NCBI RefSeq assembly: GCF_029846175.1
Contig: NZ_JARWAC010000031.1
Location: 124,001-188,000, forward strand
Origin: Sphaerisporangium sp. TRM90804
GTDB taxonomy: Bacteria; Actinomycetota; Actinomycetes; Streptosporangiales; Streptosporangiaceae
Length of the DNA: 64,000 nt
Reading direction: 5' to 3'
Shown here: piece after piece, positions 11,657-19,741 of the stretch
How the letters are laid out: each line of letters begins with the position of its first letter
How positions within the stretch are numbered: the stretch's first letter is position 1
The notes under the pieces: generated by a model
Databases searched by the model: none
Seen by the model: only the letters and a program-made list of their open reading frames with translations
Told to the model about the DNA's origin: nothing
Position numbers and translations under genes: made by a program

Positions 11657-11685
11657 CGGGCCGGCCCGCGCGACGGGCCGGCCCG
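11657..11685 (+). terminator. Strong hairpin between tal and pgi
   Basis: Two copies of the self-complementary 12-mer CGGGCCGGCCCG separated by CGCGA lie 8 nt after the tal stop. The arms can pair with each other or fold alone. No T-run follows. It could be a partial terminator or an mRNA-stabilising element within the pentose-phosphate operon. Confidence 0.45.
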
Positions 11686-11814
11686 GCGGAGGTTCGCCCG
11701 GCCGGGCGCTCACCGGCCGGCGGGAGCGCCCATCAGGCCGGCCGTGCCGGGCACCGCGCGAGCCCGGCCGGCGAGCCGGCGGGCCCGCGCGAGGCAACTA
11801 ATTTAAGGATGGAT

Positions 11815-13440
11815 ATGTCGGTATCGTTCGGTGACGAGTCGCTGGCCGCCGAGAGCGCCGAGGCCGTACGGAAGCTCGCCGGGGAGGGCGTCCCCCAGGC
11901 GCTGTCCGGTGGTGATCCCACCCTCTGGGGGCCCGACGCCGAGGCTGAGGCGCGGGTGCGGCTCGGCTGGCTGAGCCTGCCCACCACCTCCAGGGAGCTG
12001 CTTCCCGAGATCGGCAAGCTGGTCGAGCGGGCCCGGGCCGAGAGCCTGGAGCACGTCGTGCTCGCCGGCATGGGCGGCTCCTCGCTGGCCCCGGAGGTCA
12101 TCTGCGCGACGGCCGACGTCCCGCTCACCGTCCTGGACACCACCGACCCCGGCCAGGTGCGGCGCGCGCTGGCCGACCGGCTCGACCGCACGATCGTGGT
12201 GGTGTCGAGCAAGAGCGGCGGCACCATCGAGACCGACAGCCACCGGCGCATCTACGAGCAGGCCTTCCGGGACGCCGGCATCGACCCCGCCGACCGCATC
12301 GTCGTGGTCACCGACCCCGGCTCGCCGCTGGAGCAGACCGCGATCGAGGCCGGCTACACGGTCATCCTGGCCGACCCCAACGTCGGCGGCCGCTACAGCG
12401 CGCTGACCGCCTTCGGCCTGGTGCCGAGCGCGCTGGCCGGCGCCGACGTGCGCCCGCTCCTGGACGACGCCGCCGAGGCGAGCGCCCGGCTGGCGGGGCC
12501 CGAGGACAACCCCGGCCTCGAGTTGGGCGCGGCGCTGGGCACGGCGGCCGAGGCCGGGCGGGACAAGCTCGTGCTCGAGGACAGCCTGTCGGACATCAAC
12601 GGGCTGCCCGACTGGATCGAGCAGCTCGTCGCCGAGTCCACCGGCAAGCAGGGCAAGGGCATCCTGCCCGTGGTCGGGGCCGACCCCAACGGCGCCGAGG
12701 ACGAGATCGTCGCCGGCATCGACACCGAGGGCGACGCCGAGGTGCGCGGCCGGCTCGGGGCGCAGTTCCTGATCTGGGAGTACGCCACCGCCGTGGCCGG
12801 GCTGGCGCTCGGCATCAACCCCTTCGACCAGCCCAACGTCGCCGAGTCCAAGGAGAACACCTCCCGCATCCTGCAGCAGGCCGGCGACGGCCCGCTGCCC
12901 ACCGGCGCCCCCGCGCTGGTCGACGGCCCGGTGGAGGTCTACGGCGACGTCCCCGAGCACGTCAAGGACCTGTCCGGGGTGCTCACCATGCTGCTGGAGG
13001 AGATCCCCGACCGCGGCTACCTGGCGATCCTCGCCTTCCTCGACCGCGAGGCGGCCTTCGACGTGCCGGTGCCGGAGGGCGCGTCGTTCGAGGAGATCAC
13101 CGACGTCTGGGCCGCGCACGACCCCGCGAGCCTGCAGGGGCTGCTCGGCATCCGGACCGACCACCCGGTCACCTTCGGATGGGGCCCGCGCTACCTGCAC
13201 TCCACCGGCCAGTACCACAAGGGCGGCCCGCCGAACGGCGTCTTCCTGCAGATCACCGGCGCCGTCCAGGACGACCTGCAGGTGCCCGGCAAGCCGTACA
13301 CGCTGGGCAGGCTCCAGCTCGCCCAGGCGCTCGGCGACCTCGACGCGCTGCGCGAGCGTGGGCGCCCGGCCGTGCGCCTGCACCTGACCGATCGCGAGGC
13401 CGGTGTGAGGCACCTGCTCGCGGCCGCACGGGAGGTCTGA
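11815..13440 (+). CDS. pgi: Glucose-6-phosphate isomerase (actinobacterial type)
   Basis: 541 aa. Interconverts glucose-6-phosphate and fructose-6-phosphate. The SIS-domain motifs LAGMGGSSLAPEV and SSKSGGTIETDSHR (phosphate binding) are clear, and HSTGQYHKGGPPNG is the late catalytic-site block of this class. The ATG at 11815 is preferred over the ATG at 11809 because the AAGGA ribosome site (11805-11809) would overlap the earlier codon. The sequence just before the start (ACTAATTTAAGG) is the most AT-rich part of the operon. The stop overlaps the zwf ATG (TGATG), so the two are translationally coupled. Confidence 0.95.
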   Translation: MSVSFGDESLAAESAEAVRKLAGEGVPQALSGGDPTLWGPDAEAEARVRLGWLSLPTTSRELLPEIGKLVERARAESLEHVVLAGMGGSSLAPEVICATADVPLTVLDTTDPGQVRRALADRLDRTIVVVSSKSGGTIETDSHRRIYEQAFRDAGIDPADRIVVVTDPGSPLEQTAIEAGYTVILADPNVGGRYSALTAFGLVPSALAGADVRPLLDDAAEASARLAGPEDNPGLELGAALGTAAEAGRDKLVLEDSLSDINGLPDWIEQLVAESTGKQGKGILPVVGADPNGAEDEIVAGIDTEGDAEVRGRLGAQFLIWEYATAVAGLALGINPFDQPNVAESKENTSRILQQAGDGPLPTGAPALVDGPVEVYGDVPEHVKDLSGVLTMLLEEIPDRGYLAILAFLDREAAFDVPVPEGASFEEITDVWAAHDPASLQGLLGIRTDHPVTFGWGPRYLHSTGQYHKGGPPNGVFLQITGAVQDDLQVPGKPYTLGRLQLAQALGDLDALRERGRPAVRLHLTDREAGVRHLLAAAREV

Positions 13441-15152
13441 TGAACGACAGCGAGTCCGGCGGCGGGGGCGAGACCCCGCCCATCCCCCCGCCTCCCGAGC
13501 CGATCCACGCCCCGGGCGCCGCCGATCTCGGCGCCCCGCCCGCCGGCCAGCCGCCGGCACGGGTCGCTCCCGACGACTCCGTGACCGCCGCACAGGCCGT
13601 CGCGAGCACCGCGACGACCTTGGAGGTGGTGGAGGCGAATCCCCTGCGCGATCCGCGCGACAAGCGCCTGCCCCGGGTGGCCGGCCCCTGCGTGCTGGTC
13701 ATCTTCGGCGTGACGGGCGACCTCGCCCGCCGCAAGCTTCTGCCCGCGATCTACGACCTGGGCAACCGCGGTCTGCTGCCGCCGGGCTTCTCCCTGGTCG
13801 GCTTCGCCCGGCGCGACTGGGCACACCAGGACTTCGCGCAGATCACCCACGACGCCGTCAAGGAGCACGCCCGCACGCCCTTCCGCGAGGAGGTGTGGAA
13901 GCAGATCTGCGAGGGGCTGCACTTCGTCCCCGGCTCGTTCGACGACGAGGGCGCGTTCGAGGCGCTCACCATGGCGCTCAAGGAGATCGACGAGACCCGC
14001 GGCACCGGCGGCAACTACGCCTTCTACCTGTCGACGCCGCCGAGGGCGTTCCCGGTCATCATCGAGCAGCTCAAGCACGCCGGCCTGACCAGGCCGCCGG
14101 AGGGCTCCTGGCGGCGGGTCGTGATCGAGAAGCCGTTCGGGCACGACCTGCAGAGCGCCCGGGAGCTCAACCGCGTCGTCGACTCGGCGTTCAAGCCCGA
14201 CTCCGTCTTCCGCATCGACCACTACCTGGGCAAGGAGACCGTCCAGAACATCCTGGCGCTGCGGTTCGCCAACACCCTGTTCGAGCCGATCTGGAACCGC
14301 GGCTACGTCGACCACGTGCAGATCACCATGGCCGAGGACATCGGCGTCGGCGGCCGGGCCGGCTACTACGACGGCATCGGCGCCACCAGGGACGTCATCC
14401 AGAACCACCTGCTGCAGCTGCTGGCGCTGGTGGCCATGGAGGACCCGACGGCGTTCGGCCCCTCCAAGCTGCGCAGGGAGAAGGAGAAGGTCCTGGAGGC
14501 CGTCACGCTGCCTGAGGACCTTTCCACGTCCACGGCCCGCGGCCAGTACCTCGCCGGGTGGCAGGGCGGCGTCCCGGTCCACGGCTTCCTGGAGGAGGAG
14601 GGCATCCCGCCGGAGTCCAACACCGAGACGTACGCCGCCATCAAGCTGGAGATCGCCAACCGGCGCTGGGCGGGCGTGCCGTTCTACCTGCGCGCCGGCA
14701 AGCGTCTGGGGCGGCGGATGACCGAGGTCGCCGTGGTGTTCCAGCGGGCGCCGCACCTGCCGTTCAGCAAGACCGACACCGAGATCCTCGGGCAGAACGC
14801 GCTGGTGATCCGCATCCAGCCCGACGAGGGCATCACCGTCAGGTTCGGCTCCAAGGTGCCGGGAACGGCGATGGAGGTCAGGGACGTCAACATGGACTTC
14901 GCCTACGGCGAGGCGTTCCTGGAGTCCTCCCCCGAGGCCTACGAGCGGCTGCTGCTGGACGTCCTCATCGGCGACCCGCCGCTGTTCCCGCACCAGCGGG
15001 AGGTCGAGCTCTCGTGGATGATCATCGACCCGATCGAGAAGTTCTGGGCGAACAGCGAGGAACGCCCCGAGGGCTACCCGTCCGGCACGGGCGGGCCGGC
15101 GTCGGCCGACGAGCTGATGGCGCGGGACGGCCGCACCTGGAGGAGGCTGTGA
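13440..15152 (+). CDS. zwf: Glucose-6-phosphate 1-dehydrogenase with Pro-rich N-terminal extension
   Basis: 570 aa. Oxidises glucose-6-phosphate to 6-phosphogluconolactone with NADP+. Rossmann motif VIFGVTGDLARRKLLPAIYD, active-site RIDHYLGKETVQN, and the C-terminal EKFWANSEERP are all present. The usual N-terminus (NPLRDPRDKRLPR) begins only at about residue 68. Before it lies a low-complexity stretch rich in Gly, Pro and Ala. The ATG at 13440 shares its A with the pgi stop and has GGAGG 4 nt upstream, so the extension is probably translated; a downstream start near 13620 cannot be excluded. In related actinobacteria the OpcA protein allosterically supports Zwf, and opcA follows here. Confidence 0.95.
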   Translation: MNDSESGGGGETPPIPPPPEPIHAPGAADLGAPPAGQPPARVAPDDSVTAAQAVASTATTLEVVEANPLRDPRDKRLPRVAGPCVLVIFGVTGDLARRKLLPAIYDLGNRGLLPPGFSLVGFARRDWAHQDFAQITHDAVKEHARTPFREEVWKQICEGLHFVPGSFDDEGAFEALTMALKEIDETRGTGGNYAFYLSTPPRAFPVIIEQLKHAGLTRPPEGSWRRVVIEKPFGHDLQSARELNRVVDSAFKPDSVFRIDHYLGKETVQNILALRFANTLFEPIWNRGYVDHVQITMAEDIGVGGRAGYYDGIGATRDVIQNHLLQLLALVAMEDPTAFGPSKLRREKEKVLEAVTLPEDLSTSTARGQYLAGWQGGVPVHGFLEEEGIPPESNTETYAAIKLEIANRRWAGVPFYLRAGKRLGRRMTEVAVVFQRAPHLPFSKTDTEILGQNALVIRIQPDEGITVRFGSKVPGTAMEVRDVNMDFAYGEAFLESSPEAYERLLLDVLIGDPPLFPHQREVELSWMIIDPIEKFWANSEERPEGYPSGTGGPASADELMARDGRTWRRL

Positions 15153-15247
15153 TCGACGTGCAGACGACCGCGCCGGGCACCCGGGCCAGGCCCGGGAGGC
15201 GGCCCGGCGCCCGTGGGGCGCTGCGGAGCCATCGGGAGGCGCTGTGA
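15149..15247 (+). CDS. Possible 32-codon bridging ORF between zwf and opcA
   Basis: A GTG at 15149 overlaps the zwf stop (GTGA) and the frame ends with a TGA that overlaps the opcA GTG (GTGA). It therefore links the two genes by 4-nt overlaps at both ends. The product would be a short Arg/Pro/Gly-rich peptide without recognisable homology. It may be a translational relay or chance. AGGAGG at 15141-15146 lies only 2 nt before the GTG; a second GTG at 15158 is better spaced. Confidence 0.2.
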   Translation: MIDVQTTAPGTRARPGRRPGARGALRSHREAL

Positions 15248-16152
15248 CCAGTTTCCTCATGGGGTCCACCACGGCCTCGGAGATCTCCTCGCAGCTCACC
15301 CGCCTGCGCCACCAGGTGGGCGCGCCGGCCGTCGGCATGGTGCTCACGCTGGTCGTGGTGTGCGACGAGAGCCGCCAGTACGACGCCGTGCGCGCGGCGT
15401 CCGAGGCGTCCCGCGAGCACCCCTCGCGCATCCTGGCGGTCATCCCCCGCGAGCGCAACGAGGCGACCCGGCTGGACGCCGAGATCCGGGTGGGCGAGCT
15501 GACGACCGGCGAGGTCGTGCTGCTGCGCCTGTACGGGGAGCTGCGCGACCATGCCGACTCTGTGCTGTCGCCGCTGCTGCTGCCCGACATCCCCGTGGTG
15601 GTGTGGTGGCCCGGCGAGGCGCCCGAGGCGCCCGCCAAGGACCCCGTGGGCGCCTTCGGCCAGCGCCGCGTCACCGACGCCCGCTCCAGCTCCGACCCCG
15701 TGGCGGCGATCAGGAGCCGCGCCGACGGCTACACCCCCGGTGACACCGATCTGGCGTGGACCCGGCTGACGCCGTGGCGGAGCCTGCTGGCCGCCGCGTT
15801 CGACCGGCCCGCGGGCAAGGTGCTCGACGGGCACGTGGAGGCCGAGCCCGGCCATCCGAGCGCCGAGCTCCTGGCGGTGTGGCTGTCCGACCGGCTCGGC
15901 GCCCCGATCAGGGTGACCGACTCCGAGGGTCCCGGCCTGACGGCGGTCCGCCTGCGGCTGGGGGACGGCGAGATCAGGGTGGAGCGCTACGACTCGCGCA
16001 CCGCCACCCTCACCCGCACGGGCGAGCCCGACCGGCAGGTCGCCCTGGCCCGCCGGCCGGCCTCCGACCTGCTCGCCGAGGAGCTGCGCCGGCTGGACCC
16101 CGACGAGGTCTACGAGTCGGCGATCAGGAACGCCGCCGCCGACGGCTCCTGA
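15244..16152 (+). CDS. opcA: Glucose-6-phosphate dehydrogenase assembly protein OpcA
   Basis: 302 aa. OpcA-family protein needed for full activity of glucose-6-phosphate dehydrogenase in cyanobacteria and actinobacteria. The conserved N-terminal block VGAPAVGMVLTLVVVCDES, then ASEASREHPSRILAVIPR and LLLPDIPVVVWWPGEAP, match the family. The GTG at 15244 places STTASEISSQL where relatives have their N-terminal helix; GGGAGGC precedes it. The gene lies between zwf and pgl, its normal place. Confidence 0.93.
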   Translation: MTSFLMGSTTASEISSQLTRLRHQVGAPAVGMVLTLVVVCDESRQYDAVRAASEASREHPSRILAVIPRERNEATRLDAEIRVGELTTGEVVLLRLYGELRDHADSVLSPLLLPDIPVVVWWPGEAPEAPAKDPVGAFGQRRVTDARSSSDPVAAIRSRADGYTPGDTDLAWTRLTPWRSLLAAAFDRPAGKVLDGHVEAEPGHPSAELLAVWLSDRLGAPIRVTDSEGPGLTAVRLRLGDGEIRVERYDSRTATLTRTGEPDRQVALARRPASDLLAEELRRLDPDEVYESAIRNAAADGS

Positions 16153-16292
16153 AAGGGCGTCCCGGCGCGGTCACCGGGTGACGCACCGGTCTTTCGGGGG
16201 GGCCGGGCGCTTCCTGCGCCCGGCGCCCCCGACCATCGCGGTTTCACGGGCGGGTGCCGGGCACCTGCGCTCATCGAAGGACGGTCTGTGTT

Positions 16293-17066
16293 GTGAGTGC
16301 TCCATCGGTCATCGTGCACCGGGACGCCGACGTGCTGGCCAAGGCCGTCGCCGCGCGCCTCATCGTCGGGCTCGTCGACGCCCAGGCCGCCAAGGGGTCG
16401 GCCCACCTGGTGGTCACCGGCGGTCGCATCGGCATCGCCACCCTGGCCGAGGTGGCCGCCACGCCGGCGCGTGACGCCGTCGAGTGGCCGCGCCTCGACC
16501 TCTGGTGGGGTGACGAGCGTTTCCTGCCCTCCGGCGACCCCGAGCGCAACGAGACGGGCGCCCGCGAGGCGCTGCTCGACCACGTGGACGTGGACCCCGC
16601 GCGCGTGCGCGCCGTGCCGGGCCCCGACTCCGGCCTCACCGTCGAGGAGGCGGCCCACCGCTACGCCGAGGAGCTGCGCAAGGCGGCCCGCCCGGAGGAC
16701 CACGGGCCGGTGCCGTCGTTCGACGTCCTCATGCTCGGCATCGGCCCCGACGGCCATGTGGCCTCGCTGTTCCCCGAGATGCCGGCGCTGTACGACGAGC
16801 GCCCCGTCGCGGCGGTGCACGGCGCCCCCAAGCCGCCGCCCACCCGCGTCTCGATGACGCTGGCCACCATCAGGGCGGCGCGCGAGGTGTGGGTGCTCGC
16901 GACCGGCGAGGAGAAGGCCGGCGCCGTACGCCTGGCGCTCCAGGAGTCGGGCACCTTCCAGGTGCCGGCCGCCGGGGCCCGGGGGCGGTCGCGCACGCTG
17001 TTCCTGCTCGACCGGGCCGCCGCGAGCAAGCTGCCACCGAGCCTCGGCCGCCTGGCCTCTCCCTGA
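16293..17066 (+). CDS. pgl: 6-phosphogluconolactonase
   Basis: 257 aa. Hydrolyses 6-phosphogluconolactone, the product of Zwf. Motifs: LVVTGGRIGIATL, DLWWGDERFLPSGDPERN (the GDER active-site block), and MLGIGPDGHVASLFP. The GTG at 16293 (VSAPSVIVHRDADVL) is chosen with GAAGGA 11 nt upstream; the ATG at 16254 adds residues unlike the family. It is the last gene of the pentose-phosphate operon and is followed by a strong hairpin. The 140-nt gap from opcA holds no gene. Confidence 0.94.
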   Translation: MSAPSVIVHRDADVLAKAVAARLIVGLVDAQAAKGSAHLVVTGGRIGIATLAEVAATPARDAVEWPRLDLWWGDERFLPSGDPERNETGAREALLDHVDVDPARVRAVPGPDSGLTVEEAAHRYAEELRKAARPEDHGPVPSFDVLMLGIGPDGHVASLFPEMPALYDERPVAAVHGAPKPPPTRVSMTLATIRAAREVWVLATGEEKAGAVRLALQESGTFQVPAAGARGRSRTLFLLDRAAASKLPPSLGRLASP

Positions 17067-17093
17067 CCGTCCGCTCACCCGGCGCCTCCCCAC

Positions 17094-17124
17094 GCCCGCG
17101 CGGCCGCGTGCCGGCCGCGCGGGC
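17094..17124. terminator. Bidirectional terminator between pgl and adenosine deaminase
   Basis: Perfect 12-bp arms GCCCGCGCGGCC and GGCCGCGCGGGC with a 7-nt loop, placed between the convergent stops of pgl (17066) and add (17154). There is no T-run. Position and perfect symmetry support termination. Confidence 0.65.
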
Positions 17125-17153
17125 CCCGGCCGGACGGCGACCGGCCGCGGCGG

Positions 17154-18185
17154 TCAGCCGGGCAGCGGGACCGCGTCGATCTCGGCCAGGATCGCGCGCT
17201 TGCCCGCCTCGTCCATGAAGGACGCCCGCACCGCGTTACGCGACAGGTCGGCCAGCTCACGCGCGCCCAGCCCGAAGGTGCGGGCCACGACGCCGTACTC
17301 GCCGTTGAGCGTGGTGGCGAACATGGGCGGGTCGTCGCTGTTGATCGTGACGTACAGCCCCTCGGCCAGCATGCGGGGCAGCGGGTGGGCGGCGAGGTCG
17401 GCCACCTGGCCGGTGCGCACGTTGGACGTCGGGCACACCTCGATCGGGATCTGCGTCTCGCGCAGGTGGGCCAGCAGCTTGGGGTCGGCCACACAGCTGG
17501 TGCCGTGCCCGATGCGCTCGGCGCCCAGCCCTTCGATGACCTCCCAGATCGTCTCCGGGCCGGTCATCTCCCCCGCGTGCGGCACGCTGTGCAGGCCCGC
17601 CGCCCTGGCGGCGCGGAAGGCGTCCCTGAACGCGTCGCGGTGGGGCGGGCGGTGCTGCTCGATGCCCGCGAGCCCGAAGCCGACCAGCGCCTCCGGCGGC
17701 TCCGACAGCGCGTGGTCGAGGGTGGCCCGCGCGCCCTCGACCCCGTACTCGCCGGGGATGTCGAACACGTACGCGACCCGCACCCCCTGCTCGGCCGCCT
17801 GGCGGGCGGCCACGTCTAGCGCCTCGGTGACGGCGCGCATCGGCATGCCCATGCGGTGGTGGGAGTAGGCGGTGACCGTGAGCTCGATGTACCGCACGTT
17901 CTGCGGCGCGAGGTCGCGCACCGCTCCCAGGACCAGCGTGGCGATGTCCTCGGGGTCGCGCACCAGCGCGTTGACACCCTCGTAGATCTCGGCGAAGTGC
18001 GGGAAGTCGCGGAACACGTAGAAGGCCCGCATCTCCTCCTCGGTGACCGGCACCGGGCCGCCCGGGTGGCGGCGGCTCAGCTCCAGGACCGTGGGCACCG
18101 AGGCCGAGCCGACCAGGTGAAGGTGCAGCTCGGCCTTGGGCAGGGCGGTGATGAACGTGTCGATCGATGTGGTGCTCTGGGTCAT
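17154..18185 (-). CDS. add: Adenosine deaminase
   Basis: 343 aa. Zn-dependent deamination of adenosine or deoxyadenosine to inosine in purine salvage. All metal and catalytic motifs are visible: AELHLHLVG (first His pair), GLHSVPHAGE (His and catalytic Glu), ERIGHGTSC, and TINSDDPPMF (the Asp pair). The ATG at 18185 is clear. Some actinobacterial members act on other aminopurines, so the exact substrate is not certain. It is monocistronic as far as can be seen, with a convergent terminator downstream and a separate methyltransferase gene upstream. Confidence 0.93.
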   Translation of the reverse strand: MTQSTTSIDTFITALPKAELHLHLVGSASVPTVLELSRRHPGGPVPVTEEEMRAFYVFRDFPHFAEIYEGVNALVRDPEDIATLVLGAVRDLAPQNVRYIELTVTAYSHHRMGMPMRAVTEALDVAARQAAEQGVRVAYVFDIPGEYGVEGARATLDHALSEPPEALVGFGLAGIEQHRPPHRDAFRDAFRAARAAGLHSVPHAGEMTGPETIWEVIEGLGAERIGHGTSCVADPKLLAHLRETQIPIEVCPTSNVRTGQVADLAAHPLPRMLAEGLYVTINSDDPPMFATTLNGEYGVVARTFGLGARELADLSRNAVRASFMDEAGKRAILAEIDAVPLPG

Positions 18186-18268
18186 AACGAATGACCCTAA
18201 GCACCGGGACGACCTCTGGGAAAGTCGATTATCGGGAAACTGACACGACTTCGTCAGCTTCGCCGGGA

Positions 18269-19048
18269 TCACGCCCGAAGGGCGCAGAGCAGACGGTTGT
18301 CGCCGTTCTGCCACAGGGTGCCGATCTCGGAGAAACCGGCCGCGCGCAGCGCCTCCACGTGCGCGGACAGGTGCGAGGACTCCGAGCCGTGGTGGTCGGC
18401 CCCGGCGACCCTGCGCTCCCGCTCGTAGCGCGCGGCGTCGAGGGCGGGGTCGGCGGTGACGGCGTCCCACCATTCGCGCCAGTTCTCGGGCATGCCCCCG
18501 CTGAAGCGCCGCCGGGTCGCCCGCCGGCGGATCTCCTCCTCCAGGCGGGCCAGGCCCGGCGAGACGTCCTGGACGTCGAAGTGGTCGCCGTTGAGGAACA
18601 GCCCACCGGGCCGCAGCACCCCGTGCAGCTCGGCGAACATCGTGCGCAACGCCGGTTCGGGCAGCCAGTGGAGCGCGGTCGTGCTCACCGCCACGTCCGC
18701 CTGGCGGTCCAGCCGCAGGGCGGCGGCCCAGCCGGGGGTGCGCAGGTCGAGATCCTCGAAGCGCAGCTCCGGCCGGCCCGCGTGCGAGGCCCGCCCCAGC
18801 GCCAGCAGCAGCGGGTCGGCGTCGATGGCGACGACCCTCGCCCCGGGCACGCGGTCGACCAGACGGGCGGCCAGCGACCCGGGACCGCAGCCGAGGTCGA
18901 GCACGAGCGGGTCGGGACGGCCGGCCCCGGCCTCCACGGCGTCGATCAGGGCGGTGAACCGCTCCTCACGGTCGGGCAGGTAACCCTCCTGCTGGCGATC
19001 CCATCGCTCGATCCAGCCCTGCGCCACCTCGCGCGGAAGAATGGACAT
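18269..19048 (-). CDS. Class I SAM-dependent methyltransferase
   Basis: 259 aa. The SAM-binding motif I is VLDLGCGPGSLAARLVDRVP, followed by the acidic VVAIDADPLLLALG. DVAVSTTALHWLPEP resembles the trans-aconitate methyltransferase-like group. The ATG at 19048 has GGGGAGGG close upstream. The C-terminal half is helical and probably forms the substrate lid. The substrate is unknown. It is divergent from a CGNR-type regulator gene across a 72-nt gap that carries an inverted repeat, so the regulator may control both. Confidence 0.85.
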   Translation of the reverse strand: MSILPREVAQGWIERWDRQQEGYLPDREERFTALIDAVEAGAGRPDPLVLDLGCGPGSLAARLVDRVPGARVVAIDADPLLLALGRASHAGRPELRFEDLDLRTPGWAAALRLDRQADVAVSTTALHWLPEPALRTMFAELHGVLRPGGLFLNGDHFDVQDVSPGLARLEEEIRRRATRRRFSGGMPENWREWWDAVTADPALDAARYERERRVAGADHHGSESSHLSAHVEALRAAGFSEIGTLWQNGDNRLLCALRA

Positions 19049-19071
19049 GCAGCCCTCCCCGTAACTGTTGT

Positions 19072-19086
19072 CTATCATTTCGATAG
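19072..19086. promoter_or_regulatory. Inverted repeat in the methyltransferase/CGNR divergent promoter
   Basis: CTATC-ATTTC-GATAG: perfect 5-bp arms with a 5-nt spacer, in the lowest-GC part of the 72-nt divergent gap. The size and position fit an operator for the adjacent CGNR/ABATE-type protein or an unlinked regulator. No binding protein can be named from the sequence. Confidence 0.4.
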
Positions 19087-19120
19087 TGACACGGTAGAAC
19101 CCAAGGATGTGACCGGTCAA

Positions 19121-19702
19121 GTGAACTTCAACAGTCACTCGGACACGGTGGTGGCGGTCGCCGCCTCGCTGGTGAACACGCTGACGCCCGGCGAGGCGCG
19201 CGGCCGTCCGTACACGCCCGCGCCCGGAGGGGCCGGGCTGCGCGCCGCCGCCACCGAGGCGCTGCGCGCCGGCGGGCGCCGCCAGGCCGGCGAGGTGACC
19301 GGCACCGAGGCCGCCGAGCTGTCGAAGGTGGCAGGCGAGCTGCGCGTCGTGTTCGACGCGACCGAGGCCGGCGACGTCGACGCCGCGGCCGAGCAGGTCA
19401 ACCGTCTGCTCCAGCGCACTCAGGCGCGCCCGCACCTGGAGCGGCACGACGGCGAGCCGTGGCACCTGCACTTCCACGGCCGCACCGACACGCTCGCCGA
19501 CAGCTGGGCGGCCTCGTGCGCCACCGGGCTCGCCATCGTGCTCGGCGGCGAGCTGCACGACCGGCTCGGCGTCTGCACCGCGCCGCACTGCGACCGCGTC
19601 TACGTCGACGTCTCGCGCAACGGCACCCGCCGGTTCTGCTCGACGGCCTGCCAGAACCGCGTCAAGACCGCCGCGTTCCGCGCCCGGGCGCCCAAGCCCT
19701 GA
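19121..19702 (+). CDS. ABATE/CGNR zinc-finger protein, putative transcriptional regulator
   Basis: 193 aa from GTG 19121 (an in-frame GTG at 19109 is also possible). The N-terminal ABATE-like domain (FNSHSDTVVAVAASLVNTLT) is followed by a C-terminal zinc finger CTAPHCDRVYVDVSRN, then RRFCSTACQNRV. The usual family signature ends CGNR; here the glycine is replaced, giving CQNR, while the four cysteines are kept. CGNR proteins are thought to be DNA-binding stress or metabolic regulators. It is divergent from the methyltransferase gene, with an inverted repeat between them. Confidence 0.85.
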   Translation: MNFNSHSDTVVAVAASLVNTLTPGEARGRPYTPAPGGAGLRAAATEALRAGGRRQAGEVTGTEAAELSKVAGELRVVFDATEAGDVDAAAEQVNRLLQRTQARPHLERHDGEPWHLHFHGRTDTLADSWAASCATGLAIVLGGELHDRLGVCTAPHCDRVYVDVSRNGTRRFCSTACQNRVKTAAFRARAPKP

Positions 19703-19741
19703 CCCGCCTCCCCGCGCCGGCCCGATCCGCCCGGCCGCAGG

